Source: CANKHA01 sp963750965 (GTDB lineage Bacteria; Pseudomonadota; Alphaproteobacteria; Rhizobiales; Xanthobacteraceae). Taken from it: a stretch of DNA of 64,000 bases. Each line of letters begins with the position of its first letter. Positions within the stretch are counted from its first letter, which is position 1. The position numbers and the translations under genes are program-made. The notes beneath the pieces were generated by a model that was given only the letters and a program-made list of their open reading frames with translations, was not told where the DNA came from and searched no databases. Below are positions 37,943 to 46,807 of the stretch, in pieces. The stretch lies in contig CAVVSK010000014.1 of NCBI GenBank assembly GCA_963750965.1, forward strand, positions 62,001-126,000, read 5' to 3'.

Positions 37943-38326
37943 ATGATCAAGGGGGTCCTTTTCGGGCTTTCGCTTGTGCTCAATACCGCGGTCGAGCCCT
38001 ATCAGCCGCAGCTTGCTCCGGAGGCTGCGCGTCTGCAGATGTCGCCGCAGCAGAAAAATGCAGTGATCCAGCCGCTGTTGCACTCGGCCACCGACTGCGT
38101 TGTGCGCACGGTCGCCGGTGATCCAAAATTTCGGATCAGCCTGCCGTCCGCCGACATCAATGACCTGATCGTCTCTTCGATGGAGACCTGCCTTGAGCAG
38201 ATGCGCGCACTGATCGAGGCGCACGATCGGCTGTTCGGCGAGGGCACCGGGGAGGCCTTTTTTATGGGCCCTTATCTGGAGATCTTGCCCAAGGCGGTGG
38301 CCCGGCAGGTGAAGGGCCTGCCCTAG
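37943..38326 (+). CDS. Hypothetical secreted protein, 127 aa
   Basis: The ATG at 37943 follows TGGGGGGTTG, so the frame from 37907 is too long. A short hydrophobic N-terminus (IKGVLFGLSLVLNTAVEPYQ) may be a signal peptide. The rest is helical with Cys in HSATDCVVRTVAGD and SSMETCLEQMRALIEAHDRL that could form a disulphide. Unknown family. It ends just before a strong bidirectional terminator. Confidence 0.72.
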   Translation: MIKGVLFGLSLVLNTAVEPYQPQLAPEAARLQMSPQQKNAVIQPLLHSATDCVVRTVAGDPKFRISLPSADINDLIVSSMETCLEQMRALIEAHDRLFGEGTGEAFFMGPYLEILPKAVARQVKGLP

Positions 38327-38398
38327 CGCATGTACAAGCTTGATTGCATTCCGCAGAACCGGCACCTGCTTTTGCTGATCGCGCGCGCTGAGCTTAGA

Positions 38399-38425
38399 AA
38401 AAATGGCCCGCTTCGGGCCATTTTT
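38399..38425. terminator. Bidirectional rho-independent terminator
   Basis: A 12-bp stem AAAAATGGCCCG/CGGGCCATTTTT with a 3-nt loop, flanked by A-runs on the left and T-runs on the right. It serves the plus-strand gene ending at 38326 and the minus-strand gene ending at 38451. Confidence 0.85.
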
Positions 38426-38450
38426 CCTTTCCGCTATTGTTGATTGCGCG

Positions 38451-38675
38451 CTAGTCGCATTTGCGAACCTTGCGGACCCAGGTCGTGCCATTGGCACGCT
38501 TGGTGCGCACGGTTGTCGTGCGGCAGTTCTGGCCGGAAACGACGACGCGCTGTTGCGAATAGGCGCGGTAGCCCGGGTCGCCGACGCGGACACTGACCGA
38601 TTGTGCGCTGGCGGACGAGATCAGGGCGGGACTGAGAAAAGCCCCCGCCGCGGCCAACAAAATAAGTTTTTTCAT
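38451..38675 (-). CDS. Small secreted protein, 74 aa
   Basis: GGAGGAAACGCGTA precedes the ATG at 38675. A signal peptide (KKLILLAAAGAFLSPALISS, ASA) is followed by about 50 residues with VSVRVGDPGYRAYSQQRVVV, a Cys in GQNCRTTTVRTKRANGT and a terminal KCD. The two Cys probably pair in the periplasm. It belongs to a group of tiny exported rhizobial proteins without known role. Confidence 0.8.
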   Translation of the reverse strand: MKKLILLAAAGAFLSPALISSASAQSVSVRVGDPGYRAYSQQRVVVSGQNCRTTTVRTKRANGTTWVRKVRKCD

Positions 38676-38891
38676 TACGCGTTTCCTCCTGAATTGGTCG
38701 GCTTGCCGGGAGCCTGACGCTCTCCGGAGTATGCAGCAACGCCGCGAAACCGCGCGGTTGCTTGCTTGCCTACCAATGTTTTAGGCGTTGATTTGGTTCC
38801 GGACAGGGCCGCCTGCGATTGACCGACTCAGAGGCTAAGTGCAGTCTGCATGAATAATTTCTGCATTGCGCTTCGTCCAGAGGAGAAGCCC

Positions 38892-39185
38892 ATGTTCGAT
38901 TTCAGCGACCTGTTCCAGTGGGAACGTTTCATTACGCCGCAAATCATCAAGATATTTTACTGGCTGGCGGTAGCGTTTTCCATTCTGGCGGGCCTCTCGG
39001 GCGTCGGCTCGGGGCTTATGGAGATGTTCGCCAGTCCGATCGCCGGGCTGATTGCCGTGCTCATCAGCGTGCTCGGCATCGTTATCGGCGTGATCTTCGC
39101 CCGCATCGCGGCGGAGTTCATTCTCATTGTCTTTCGCATCAGCGAGCATCTCGGCGCCATTCGCGCGCGCGGCGGAGAGATGTGA
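38892..39185 (+). CDS. DUF4282 membrane protein
   Basis: 97 aa from the ATG at 38892 after AGAGGAGAAG. The N-terminus FDFSDLFQWERFITPQIIKI matches DUF4282 (a short soluble start, then a helix). Two or three hydrophobic segments follow (YWLAVAFSILAGLSGVGSGL; LIAVLISVLGIVIGVIFARI), with ISEHLGAIRAR at the end. DUF4282 proteins are small inner-membrane proteins of unknown function. Confidence 0.85.
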   Translation: MFDFSDLFQWERFITPQIIKIFYWLAVAFSILAGLSGVGSGLMEMFASPIAGLIAVLISVLGIVIGVIFARIAAEFILIVFRISEHLGAIRARGGEM

Positions 39186-39194
39186 TTTCGCAGT

Positions 39195-39280
39195 TGTCAT
39201 CCCGGACGGCGAGTGAAACGAGCCGATCGGGACCCACATTATGGGTCCCGGCCCTCGCTTGCGCTCGGCCGGGATGACAC
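39195..39280. repeat. Fold-back repeat, tgtcatcccg family
   Basis: TGTCATCCCG at 39195-39204 and CGGGATGACA at 39270-39279 are exact inverted ends. The interior holds GGGACCCACATTATGGGTCCC and two arms with GAGTGAAACGAGCCGA / CCTCGCTTGCGCTCGGC. It lies between the DUF4282 gene and ychF. The copy at 49423-49530 is related. Confidence 0.75.
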
Positions 39281-39299
39281 ATGAAGGTTGCGCCGGGAA

Positions 39300-40397
39300 C
39301 TAAGTCGCAAACCTGAAATGCATCACGTCGCCGTCGTCGACGACGTAATCCTTGCCCTCCAACCGCAGCTTGCCGGCATCGCGCGCCCCGGCCTCGCCGC
39401 CGAGCGCCACGTAGTCGTCGTAGGCGATGGTCTCGGCGCGGATGAAGCCGCGCTCGAAATCGGTATGGATGACGCCGGCGGCCTGCGGCGCCTTGGTGCC
39501 CTGCGTGATGGTCCAGGCGCGCGCCTCTTTCGGCCCGACGGTGAAATAAGTCACCAGGTGCAGCAACTCGTAGCCAGCGCGGATCAGACGATCGAGGCCC
39601 GGCTCCGTCAGCCCGAGCGTGGAAAGAAAATCCTCGCGCTCTTCACGCGATAGCACAGCGATCTCCGCCTCGATCTGCGCAGAGATCACCACCGACACCG
39701 CGCCCTCCTCCTTTGCCAGCGCTGCGACCTTGCGCGAATATTCGTTGCCGGTGGCAGCCGCGCTTTCCTCGACATTGCAGACATAGAGCACCGGCTTTGA
39801 CGTCATCAGCCCGAGCATGGCGAAGTTCTTTTCCTCCTCCGGCTTGCGCTCGACCAGCCGCGCCGGCTTGCCCTCGCGCAACAGCGCCAGCGCGCGATTC
39901 ACCAGGTCGAGCTGTTCCTTCGCCTCCTTGTCGTTGCCCTTGGCTTTCTTCTCCAGCGCATCGACGCGCTTTTCCAGCGATTCGAGATCGGCCAGCATCA
40001 GCTCGGTCTCGATGATCTCGATGTCGGCGAGCGGATCGATCTTGCCCGCCACATGGGTGATGTCGCCATTCTCGAAACAGCGCACGACATGGGCGATGGC
40101 GTCGACTTCGCGGATGGTGGCGAGAAACTGATTGCCCAGCCCCTCCCCCTGCGACGCGCCTTTCACCAGCCCCGCGATGTCGACGAAGGTCAGCCGGGTC
40201 GGGATGATCTGCGCCGACTTGCCGATCTTCGCCAGCAAATCGAGCCGCAGATCCGGCACCGCCACTTCGCCCACATTGGGCTCGATGGTGCAGAACGGAT
40301 AATTCGCCGCCTGCGCCGCGGCGGTTTCCGTCAGCGCATTGAAGAGCGTCGACTTGCCCACATTGGGCAGGCCGACGATGCCGCATTTGAAACCCAT
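39300..40397 (-). CDS. ychF: Redox-regulated ATPase YchF (Obg-related)
   Basis: 365 aa, the standard length. P-loop GLPNVGKSTLFNAL, switch region VDIAGLVKGASQGEGLGNQF (DxxG within), specificity motif and C-terminal TGS domain (LLHLVTYFTVGPKEARAWTI; GFIRAETIAYDDYV). YchF/OLA1 proteins bind ATP in preference to GTP and contact the ribosome; they affect stress responses. It is the last gene of rplY-pth-ychF, each separated by one fold-back repeat. Confidence 0.97.
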   Translation of the reverse strand: MGFKCGIVGLPNVGKSTLFNALTETAAAQAANYPFCTIEPNVGEVAVPDLRLDLLAKIGKSAQIIPTRLTFVDIAGLVKGASQGEGLGNQFLATIREVDAIAHVVRCFENGDITHVAGKIDPLADIEIIETELMLADLESLEKRVDALEKKAKGNDKEAKEQLDLVNRALALLREGKPARLVERKPEEEKNFAMLGLMTSKPVLYVCNVEESAAATGNEYSRKVAALAKEEGAVSVVISAQIEAEIAVLSREEREDFLSTLGLTEPGLDRLIRAGYELLHLVTYFTVGPKEARAWTITQGTKAPQAAGVIHTDFERGFIRAETIAYDDYVALGGEAGARDAGKLRLEGKDYVVDDGDVMHFRFAT

Positions 40398-40429
40398 GAA
40401 ATTAGCTCATTCGAATGGAGAAGAAGATG

Positions 40430-40502
40430 TCCGCTCATTCCCGCGCAAGCGGGAATCCAGAATGAGTTGCAGCTGGATCCCCGCTTTCGCGGGGATGACC
40501 GG
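40430..40502. repeat. Fold-back repeat between pth and ychF, ccgcgaaagcgg family
   Basis: CATTCCCGCGCAAGCGGGAA and GGATCCCCGCTTTCGCGGGG are two hairpins 20 bp apart in the order seen at 29254 and 41161. Located between the stop of pth and the start of ychF. Confidence 0.75.
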
Positions 40503-40513
40503 ATGAATGTTTC

Positions 40514-41128
40514 TCACGCGTCGTTGTCTTTCTCGCCTTCGCCTTTGTCGAAAAATCCCTTCGCCGCTACAGCGAGATGCACCTTGTTCTGAAAGGTCGC
40601 ATCCTCGCCGCGCGCGACCAGCTCGGCGTTGTCGGCGATGGCTGCGCACAAGGCTTCCACCCATTCCATGTCGGCCGTGCTGAAATCGCTCAGCACATGG
40701 CCATGCACCAGTTCCTTCACGCCGGGATGGCCGATGCCCAGCCGCACGCGGCGATAGTCATTGCCCAAATGATTGGTGATCGAGCGCAGCCCGTTGTGTC
40801 CGGCGTTGCCGCCGCCGGTTTTCACCCGCAACTTGGCCGGCGGCAATTCGACCTCGTCCTGAAACACCACGACGTCAATCAGCGGGATTTTGTAGAAAGC
40901 GGCGGCTTCCTGCACCGCGCGCCCGCTGTCGTTCATGAAAGTGCCGGGCAACAGCAGCAATACGCGCTCGCCGCCGAGGCTGCCTTCGGCGGTCACGCCC
41001 TGGAAGCGGCGCTTCCAGGGCGAGAAGCCGTGGCGGCGCGCAATCGCATCCACCGCCATGAAGCCGATGTTGTGGCGATTGCGGACAAATTGGCTGCCCG
41101 GATTGCCGAGACCGACGAAGAGCAGCAT
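40514..41128 (-). CDS. pth: Peptidyl-tRNA hydrolase
   Basis: 204 aa. The opening LLFVGLGNPGSQFVRNRHNI contains the catalytic His (RHNIGF) and conserved Asn residues. KPxTFMNxSG appears as LLPGTFMNDSGRAV, and the motif GGGNAGHNGLRSI is intact. Pth releases tRNA from peptidyl-tRNAs dropped by ribosomes and is normally essential. The C-terminal about 20 residues are Lys/Glu-rich. It follows rplY on the same strand, the usual alphaproteobacterial order. Confidence 0.97.
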   Translation of the reverse strand: MLLFVGLGNPGSQFVRNRHNIGFMAVDAIARRHGFSPWKRRFQGVTAEGSLGGERVLLLLPGTFMNDSGRAVQEAAAFYKIPLIDVVVFQDEVELPPAKLRVKTGGGNAGHNGLRSITNHLGNDYRRVRLGIGHPGVKELVHGHVLSDFSTADMEWVEALCAAIADNAELVARGEDATFQNKVHLAVAAKGFFDKGEGEKDNDA

Positions 41129-41160
41129 GGCGCTTTAGACCCTGATCCGATCGAATAAAT

Positions 41161-41236
41161 CCGCTCGTCCCCGCGAAAGCGGGGACCCAGCGGCCTCGGC
41201 ACGAAAGCTGGATTCCCGCTTGCGCGGGAAGAGCGA
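41161..41236. repeat. Fold-back repeat between rplY and pth, ccgcgaaagcgg family
   Basis: CGTCCCCGCGAAAGCGGGGA and GGATTCCCGCTTGCGCGGGA in the order of the family. Lies between the rplY stop and the pth start; it may also act as an attenuating hairpin within the operon. Confidence 0.75.
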
Positions 41237-41296
41237 AGGGGTGCTTCAACTGCCGTGGATCAAACTCGCGTGGTCAGTCCCGACGTGCGCCACGCC

Positions 41297-42037
41297 TTAC
41301 TTCTTCGCGGGCGCTGCTTTGGTATCCGCGGCGGGAGCAGCAGCACCGGCAGCCGGAGCCGCGGGTGCGGCACCCGGTGCGCCGGTCGGAGCAGGCGGCG
41401 CGGCGGCGGCAGCAGCAGCAGCGGCGGCCTGAGCGGCAGCGGCTTCGGCCGCGGCCTTCATTTCTTCCGCATAGCCCGAAGGCGGCACGATCGTGACCAG
41501 CGTGGCGTCCGGCGCTTCCATCACCTGCACGCCTTCCGGCAGCGTGATCTCGTTCAAATGGCGCGAGTGATTGATATCGAGGTCGCTCACGTCCACCACG
41601 ATCGCTTCCGGAATCTGGTCGGCGCGCACGCGTACCGAGATGGTGTGCTCGACAATGTTGACCGCGCCGCCGCGCTTGACGCCGGGCGAGACTTCCGCGC
41701 CGCGCACATGCACCGGAATATTGACGCGGATGACGGCGCCTTCGCCCAGCCGCAGGAAGTCCACATGCGCGGGCGTGTCCTTCACCGGATCGAGCTGGAA
41801 GTCGCGCGGGATCACGCGCTGCTTTTTGCCGTCCAGATCGAGGTCGTAGATCGTGGTGAGGAAGCGGCCGGCATAGATGCGCTGGCGCAGTTCCGCATGA
41901 TCGAGCGAGATGCAGAGCGGGGGCTTGTTGTCGCCGTAAATAACGCCCGGCACGCGGCCGGCGCGACGCACAGCCCGGGCGGCCCCCTTGCCGCTCTGCG
42001 GACGTGCCGTCGCTTTCAATTCCCTGACGGTAGCCAT
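41297..42037 (-). CDS. rplY: Ribosomal protein bL25, Ctc type with long C-terminal tail
   Basis: The ATG at 42037 (after AAGGTGA) gives 246 aa. The N-terminal 5S-rRNA-binding domain is ATVRELKATARPQSGKGAAR, VPGVIYGDNKPPL. The C-terminal Ctc/TL5 domain contains DFLRLGEGAVIRVNIPVHV and LDINHSRHLNEITLPEGVQV. The last about 50 residues are an Ala/Pro/Gly low-complexity tail (AAAAAAAPPAPTGAPGAAPA). It is a ribosomal 50S central-protuberance protein and first gene of rplY-pth-ychF. Confidence 0.97.
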   Translation of the reverse strand: MATVRELKATARPQSGKGAARAVRRAGRVPGVIYGDNKPPLCISLDHAELRQRIYAGRFLTTIYDLDLDGKKQRVIPRDFQLDPVKDTPAHVDFLRLGEGAVIRVNIPVHVRGAEVSPGVKRGGAVNIVEHTISVRVRADQIPEAIVVDVSDLDINHSRHLNEITLPEGVQVMEAPDATLVTIVPPSGYAEEMKAAAEAAAAQAAAAAAAAAAPPAPTGAPGAAPAAPAAGAAAPAADTKAAPAKK

Positions 42038-42269
42038 TGTCGTCACCTTACCTGTTTCTGGAATAAAAACAGCCGCTTAGGCGGCCTGTCCGGCGCAGCC
42101 AGCCTCCAGGGGTGTCGGGGTTGCGCGGGATGAGGCGGCTTATAGCGGAGGCGGCCAATTGAGGCAAGGAAGCGAACCCAAGGGGCCAGGTTCAAAGTTT
42201 GTCCTTTACCGGACCTTTTTTGGGCCTTGCGGCGTTATGTAGGAAACCAAACGCGCCCGGGAGGCGGAA

Positions 42270-42452
42270 GTGCAGATTACGCAAGCAGCCAAAACGATGA
42301 ACCAGGCCCTCGACACCATTGCGCACGTGGCCTTTGAACCTGGCGTCGATCCTGAGCACGCGCTCGTCATCATCAAGAAAGTCGCCGATGACGCGCTGTC
42401 TCGTACCCAAGCCGGCGAGCAAGTCTCGCCCCGGGCATTTACCAACAGCTAG
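42270..42452 (+). CDS. Small hypothetical protein, 60 aa
   Basis: GGGAGGCGGAA precedes a GTG start at 42270. The product (QITQAAKTMNQALDTIAHVA, FEPGVDPEHALVIIKKVADD, ALSRTQAGEQVSP) is soluble and helical. Stop TAG at 42450-42452. It lies alone between two minus-strand genes. No family name known to me. Confidence 0.6.
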   Translation: MQITQAAKTMNQALDTIAHVAFEPGVDPEHALVIIKKVADDALSRTQAGEQVSPRAFTNS

Positions 42453-42481
42453 ATAGACACCGTATCGGGAAAGCTTGCGCC

Positions 42482-42832
42482 TTATTCCTGGAAAGGCTCG
42501 TTCGGCGTGACATTGGGCGCCGCCTTTTCCGGCGGCACGGCCGAGGGCTCGCCGCTCGGCGCAGCCGCATCAGGGGTCGGCGTGCCTTTGAGCCGCGCCT
42601 CCAGCGCCGCGACTCGCGCCTTCAGCGCTTCGTTCTCCTCGCGCGCGATTTTCGCCATCTCCCGCGCCGCCTCAAATTCCTCGCGCCTGACCACGTCGAG
42701 ATCGCGCAAAATGCGCTCGGCCTGACTCTTGAACAAAGTGTCGAACTCGCGCCGCACGCCCGAGGCGACGCCGGCGGCATCGTTCATCAGCCGCGCCATC
42801 TCGTCAAAAATCCGGCTGCTGGTCTGGGTCAT
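42482..42832 (-). CDS. ubiK: Ubiquinone biosynthesis accessory factor UbiK family (BMFP domain)
   Basis: 116 aa from the ATG at 42832, preceded by GGAGGCG; the longer frame to 43141 is rejected. The N-terminal helix RIFDEMARLMNDAAGVASGV and the coiled coil EEFEAAREMAKIAREENEAL, KARVAALEARL match the BMFP/YqiC family. UbiK helps late ubiquinone synthesis in E. coli and binds lipid membranes. The C-terminus is a Pro-rich tail. It is divergent from lgt. Confidence 0.85.
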   Translation of the reverse strand: MTQTSSRIFDEMARLMNDAAGVASGVRREFDTLFKSQAERILRDLDVVRREEFEAAREMAKIAREENEALKARVAALEARLKGTPTPDAAAPSGEPSAVPPEKAAPNVTPNEPFQE

Positions 42833-42975
42833 CGTCGCCTCCGGCCTGTCATATTCGAGAGGAATGCTAGCACAGAAAAAGTGGCGATCCCGAAAGATAG
42901 CCGCAAGGGCCATCCTTCGAGACGCGCAGCGAAGGATGCTATGGTTGTCCGATTCCCGCCTCGCAGGAAAACGTA

Positions 42976-43797
42976 ATGCCTTTCCTCGTGCTCCCCTTTC
43001 CCGCCGTCGATCCGATCCTGGTCTCGATCGGGCCTTTCGCCATCCGCTGGTATGCGCTTGCCTATATCGGCGGCATCCTGCTCGGCTGGCTCTATGCCCG
43101 CGCGCTGGTCCGCGCGGAGGAATTGTGGGGCGGCAAGGCACCGCTTACGCTCGATGACGTCGACGACTTCATTCTGTGGATAACGCTTGGCATCATTTTC
43201 GGCGGACGGCTCGGCTATGTGCTGTTCTACAACCCGGCGTATTTCGCCGCCCATCCGCTCGAAATCCTGGAATTGTGGAACGGCGGCATGTCGTTCCATG
43301 GCGGCTTCCTCGGCTGCGTCGCAGCGGTGATGCTGTTCGGCTGGAAGCGCAACATCCGCATCCTTTCGCTCGGCGACCTCACCTGCGCGGTGGCGCCGAT
43401 CGGCCTCTTCCTCGGGCGGCTGGCGAATTTCATCAACGCGGAATTGTGGGGCCGCGCCAGCGATGTGCCCTGGGCCATGGTGTTCCCCGGCGCGGGCCCG
43501 CAGCCGCGGCATCCGAGCCAGCTTTATGAGGCGGTGCTGGAGGGGCTCGTATTGTTCGTCGTACTCTACATGCTGATCCGCAGCGGCGCATTGCGCCGGC
43601 CCGGCCTGATCCTCGGCGCCTTCGCGCTCGGCTATAGTGTCACGCGCAGCCTTTCCGAATTTTTCCGCGAGCCGGATGCGCAACTCGGCCTTCTCTGGGG
43701 CGGCATGACCATGGGCATGCTGCTCTCGATTCCATTGGCGCTTGCTGGCATCATCCTGATCGCCCAGGCAATGCGGCGGCAAACGCAAGAGGCGTGA
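42976..43797 (+). CDS. lgt: Prolipoprotein diacylglyceryl transferase
   Basis: 273 aa, about seven membrane helices. The signature region RLANFINAELWGRASDVPWA contains the conserved Arg, Asn and Glu, and MSFHGGFLGCVAAVMLFGWK has the essential His-Gly-Gly. Lgt attaches diacylglycerol from phosphatidylglycerol to the lipobox Cys of prelipoproteins. AGGAAAACGTA precedes the start. Likely in one operon with the next two genes (gap 10 bp, then a 4-bp overlap). Confidence 0.97.
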   Translation: MPFLVLPFPAVDPILVSIGPFAIRWYALAYIGGILLGWLYARALVRAEELWGGKAPLTLDDVDDFILWITLGIIFGGRLGYVLFYNPAYFAAHPLEILELWNGGMSFHGGFLGCVAAVMLFGWKRNIRILSLGDLTCAVAPIGLFLGRLANFINAELWGRASDVPWAMVFPGAGPQPRHPSQLYEAVLEGLVLFVVLYMLIRSGALRRPGLILGAFALGYSVTRSLSEFFREPDAQLGLLWGGMTMGMLLSIPLALAGIILIAQAMRRQTQEA

Positions 43798-43807
43798 AGC
43801 AGGTGTG

Positions 43808-44914
43808 ATGGCGAACGAGACGCCCCCGCTGGAGGCGGAAATCCGGCGGCTGATCTCCCTCGCCGGACCGATGCCGATTGCCCAATACATGGCGGCTTGC
43901 CTCAGCCATCCGGTCCACGGCTATTACATGACGCGCGATCCTTTCGGCGCGGCCGGCGACTTCATCACCGCGCCGGAGATCAGCCAAATGTTCGGCGAGC
44001 TGATCGGACTTTGGGCGGCGGCGGTATGGCGGCAGCGGATGGGATCGCCCGAAAACATCCGCCTGGTCGAACTTGGACCCGGCCGGGGCACCATGATGGC
44101 CGACGCGCTGCGCGCGGCGACAGTGGTGCCTGACTTTCACTCCGCCCTTGTGGTGCATCTGGTCGAGATCAGCCCCGCATTGCAGCAGTTGCAGCAGCAG
44201 AGGCTGGAGCGTTTCGGCGTCCCCATGCTCTGGCACAAGGCACTCGAAGAAGTGCCGGAGGGTCCGGCCATTATCCTGGCCAATGAGTTCTTCGACGCGC
44301 TGCCGGTGCATCAGGCGATCAAGCAGGAAGACGGCTGGCACGAACGCGTGGTGACGGTGGATGGCAACGGCAATTTCACGCTCGTCCCCCTGCTCTCGCC
44401 GATGCCGCATCTGGAAAGGCTGCTGCCGCCGCGCGTGCGCGATGCCCCGCCGGGCAGCATTTTCGAATGGCGGACGGATTCCATCGCGCTGGAGCTCGGC
44501 CGACGCGTGGCGCGCCAGGGCGGCGCCGCGCTGGTGATCGATTACGGGCATGTCGAAACCGAGATCGGCGACACCATGCAGGCGGTGGGCGAGCATGCCT
44601 ATGCCAATCCGCTGCTGGCGCCGGGGATGGTGGATCTCACCGCGCATGTGGATTTCCAATCGCTCGCCCAGGCCGCCGAAAGCATCGGCGCCCGCGTCCA
44701 TGGCCCGCTGCAGCAGGGCAAATTCCTCCGCCGCCTTGGCATCGAAACCCGCGCCGCCACGCTGAAAGCCAAAGCACCGCCGGACAAGATCAGCGAGATC
44801 GAGGGCCAGGTGGAGCGGTTGACCGGCAGCGGCGCGCGGGAAATGGGCGTGTTGTTCAAGGTGCTCGGCATCAGCGATCCCAAGCTCGGCGTGCTGCCGG
44901 GATTTGAGCCATGA
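43808..44914 (+). CDS. MidA-family SAM-dependent methyltransferase (NDUFAF7-like, DUF185)
   Basis: 368 aa from the ATG at 43808; the GTG at 43805 just before it is an alternative. Family landmarks: CLSHPVHGYYMTRDPFGAAG (near residue 30), DFITAPEISQMFGELIGLW, VELGPGRGTMMADALRA, NEFFDALPVHQ. MidA/NDUFAF7 methylates an Arg of a complex I subunit in mitochondria; the bacterial substrate is unproven. Sits between lgt and pgeF, as in many Alphaproteobacteria. Confidence 0.92.
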   Translation: MANETPPLEAEIRRLISLAGPMPIAQYMAACLSHPVHGYYMTRDPFGAAGDFITAPEISQMFGELIGLWAAAVWRQRMGSPENIRLVELGPGRGTMMADALRAATVVPDFHSALVVHLVEISPALQQLQQQRLERFGVPMLWHKALEEVPEGPAIILANEFFDALPVHQAIKQEDGWHERVVTVDGNGNFTLVPLLSPMPHLERLLPPRVRDAPPGSIFEWRTDSIALELGRRVARQGGAALVIDYGHVETEIGDTMQAVGEHAYANPLLAPGMVDLTAHVDFQSLAQAAESIGARVHGPLQQGKFLRRLGIETRAATLKAKAPPDKISEIEGQVERLTGSGAREMGVLFKVLGISDPKLGVLPGFEP

Positions 44915-45678
44915 TGCTGCAGGCGAAAAACCTCTCGGCGCTTGGCGGCATCCGGCATGCTTTCTTCACGCGCGAAGGCGGCGTGTCGGAAGGGGTCTAT
45001 GCGAGTCTCAACGCCGGCGTCGGATCCGGGGACGATTCGGCGAAGGTGGCGGAAAATCGCACGCGCATGGCGAAGGCGATGGGCGTGACGTCGGAGCGCT
45101 TTCTCACCGCCTATCAAATCCATTCACCCGACGTGGTGGTTGCGGAAAAGCCCTGGCCCGCCCACGCCCGTCCACGCGCCGACGCCATCGTCACCCGTCA
45201 GCCCGGGCTGGCGATCGGCGTCTCCACCGCCGACTGCGGGCCGGTGCTATTCGCCGATCCGCAAGCGCGCGTTGTCGGCGCCGCCCATGCCGGCTGGCGC
45301 GGCGCGCTTTCCGGGGTGCTGGAAGCCGCGATCGCCGCCATGGAGCGGCTGGGCGCCGCGCGCGGCCGCCTCGTTGTTGCAATCGGCCCGATGATCAGCC
45401 AGCGCAATTACGAGGTCGGCAACGAGTTGGTTGAGCAATTCACCAGGGCGGACGCGGAGAATGCCCGCTTCTTCGCAGCCGGCCAGCCGGGCCATGCGCA
45501 ATTCGATCTCCCCGGCTTTATCGCCTCCCGCCTTGCCCGCGCCGGCATTCGCCCGGTCGAGGATCTGGGCGTCTGTACCTATGCCGATCCGCGCCTGTTC
45601 TACAGTTTTCGCCGCGCCACCCATCGCGCCGAGCCGGACTATGGACGCCACGTCAACGCCATTGCTCTTTCGGATTAG
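44911..45678 (+). CDS. pgeF: Peptidoglycan editing factor PgeF (multicopper-like YfiH family)
   Basis: 255 aa; the ATG overlaps the midA stop (ATGA). The Zn/Cu site residues are visible in YQIHSPDVV, STADCGPVLFAD and GAAHAGWRGALSG. PgeF removes L-Ser wrongly incorporated into peptidoglycan stems in E. coli; older names were polyphenol oxidase or laccase domain protein. Cytoplasmic. Translational coupling with midA is likely. Confidence 0.95.
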   Translation: MMLQAKNLSALGGIRHAFFTREGGVSEGVYASLNAGVGSGDDSAKVAENRTRMAKAMGVTSERFLTAYQIHSPDVVVAEKPWPAHARPRADAIVTRQPGLAIGVSTADCGPVLFADPQARVVGAAHAGWRGALSGVLEAAIAAMERLGAARGRLVVAIGPMISQRNYEVGNELVEQFTRADAENARFFAAGQPGHAQFDLPGFIASRLARAGIRPVEDLGVCTYADPRLFYSFRRATHRAEPDYGRHVNAIALSD

Positions 45679-45693
45679 CCGAGAAGCTCGGCT
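45677..45693 (+). terminator. Short hairpin after pgeF
   Basis: AGCCGAG-AAG-CTCGGCT starts inside the pgeF stop and is followed after six bases by TTAAAAA, with no T-tract. A weak terminator or RNA-stabilising hairpin. Confidence 0.4.
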
Positions 45694-45796
45694 GCGCATT
45701 AAAAACTGGCGGGACAGGGACTATGGCTTATTGCCAGCCTTGCTGCCTCCTTGATAGGACAGCGGCCATCGTGGACAGCAAAGGCGGGGGATAGAG

Positions 45797-46747
45797 ATGG
45801 GCAAGAATGGTGCGCTCAAGCTCGTCGCCGGGAACTCGAATCCCGTCCTTGCCAAGGCGATCGGCGACTACCTGAAAACTCCCCTGACCAAGGCCAGCGT
45901 CCGGCGCTTCGCCGACATGGAGATTTTCGTCGAGATCCAGGAAAACGTGCGCGGAGCGGATGTCTTCATCCTCCAGTCGACGTCCTTTCCTGCCAACGAC
46001 CATCTGATGGAGCTCCTGATCATCATCGACGCGCTGCGCCGCGCCTCGGCGCGCCGCATCACCGCGGTGGTGCCTTATTTCGGCTATGCCCGGCAGGACC
46101 GCAAACCCGGCGCCCGCACCCCCATCTCCGCCAAGCTGGTTGCCAACCTGATCACCCATGCCGGCGCCGACCGGGTGATGACGCTCGACCTGCATGCCGG
46201 ACAGATCCAGGGCTTTTTCGACATCCCGACCGACAATCTCTACGCGTCTCCGGTGATGGTGCGTGACATCCGCGAGCGCTTCGACCTGGCGAAGATCATG
46301 GTGGTCTCGCCCGACGTCGGCGGCGTGGTGCGCGCGCGCGGCCTCGCCAAACGCATCAATGCCCCGCTCGCGATCATCGACAAGCGGCGCGAGCGCGCGG
46401 GCGATTCCGAGGTGATGAACGTGATCGGCGAGGTCGCGGGACATACCTGCGTGCTGGTGGACGACATCGTCGATTCCGGCGGCACGCTGGTGAATGCTGC
46501 CGATGCTCTGCTCGAACAGGGCGCGACCGATGTCTATGCCTATATCAGCCACGGCGTGCTGTCGGGCGGCGCGGTGGCACGCATCAACGCCTCGCGGCTG
46601 AAGGAACTGGTGATCACCGATTCGATCCAGCCGACAAAGGCCGTGCAGGAAGCCAAAAATATCCGCGTGCTCTCGATCGACACCCTGATCGGCGAAGCGA
46701 TCGGACGCACGGCTTCGGAAGAATCGGTCTCCAGTCTGTTCGATTAA
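45797..46747 (+). CDS. prs: Ribose-phosphate pyrophosphokinase
   Basis: 316 aa, the usual length. It contains the Mg/ATP-binding FADMEIFVEIQENVRGADVF, the PRS signature MTLDLHAGQIQGFFDIPTDN, the flexible loop ARQDRKPGARTPI and the PRPP loop CVLVDDIVDSGGTL. Makes PRPP from ribose 5-phosphate and ATP for nucleotides, His and Trp. GGCGGGGGATAGAG precedes the ATG. Confidence 0.98.
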   Translation: MGKNGALKLVAGNSNPVLAKAIGDYLKTPLTKASVRRFADMEIFVEIQENVRGADVFILQSTSFPANDHLMELLIIIDALRRASARRITAVVPYFGYARQDRKPGARTPISAKLVANLITHAGADRVMTLDLHAGQIQGFFDIPTDNLYASPVMVRDIRERFDLAKIMVVSPDVGGVVRARGLAKRINAPLAIIDKRRERAGDSEVMNVIGEVAGHTCVLVDDIVDSGGTLVNAADALLEQGATDVYAYISHGVLSGGAVARINASRLKELVITDSIQPTKAVQEAKNIRVLSIDTLIGEAIGRTASEESVSSLFD

Positions 46748-46807
46748 GCAAGCAAGGCGATGGTCGCCGTCGTCGGCATGGACGGCGGCATTGAACAGGT
46801 CAATTGG

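Noticed and set aside
37889..38593. 234-aa minus-strand frame
   Set aside because: Antisense to the 127-aa secreted protein, and starts inside the 74-aa gene in another frame.
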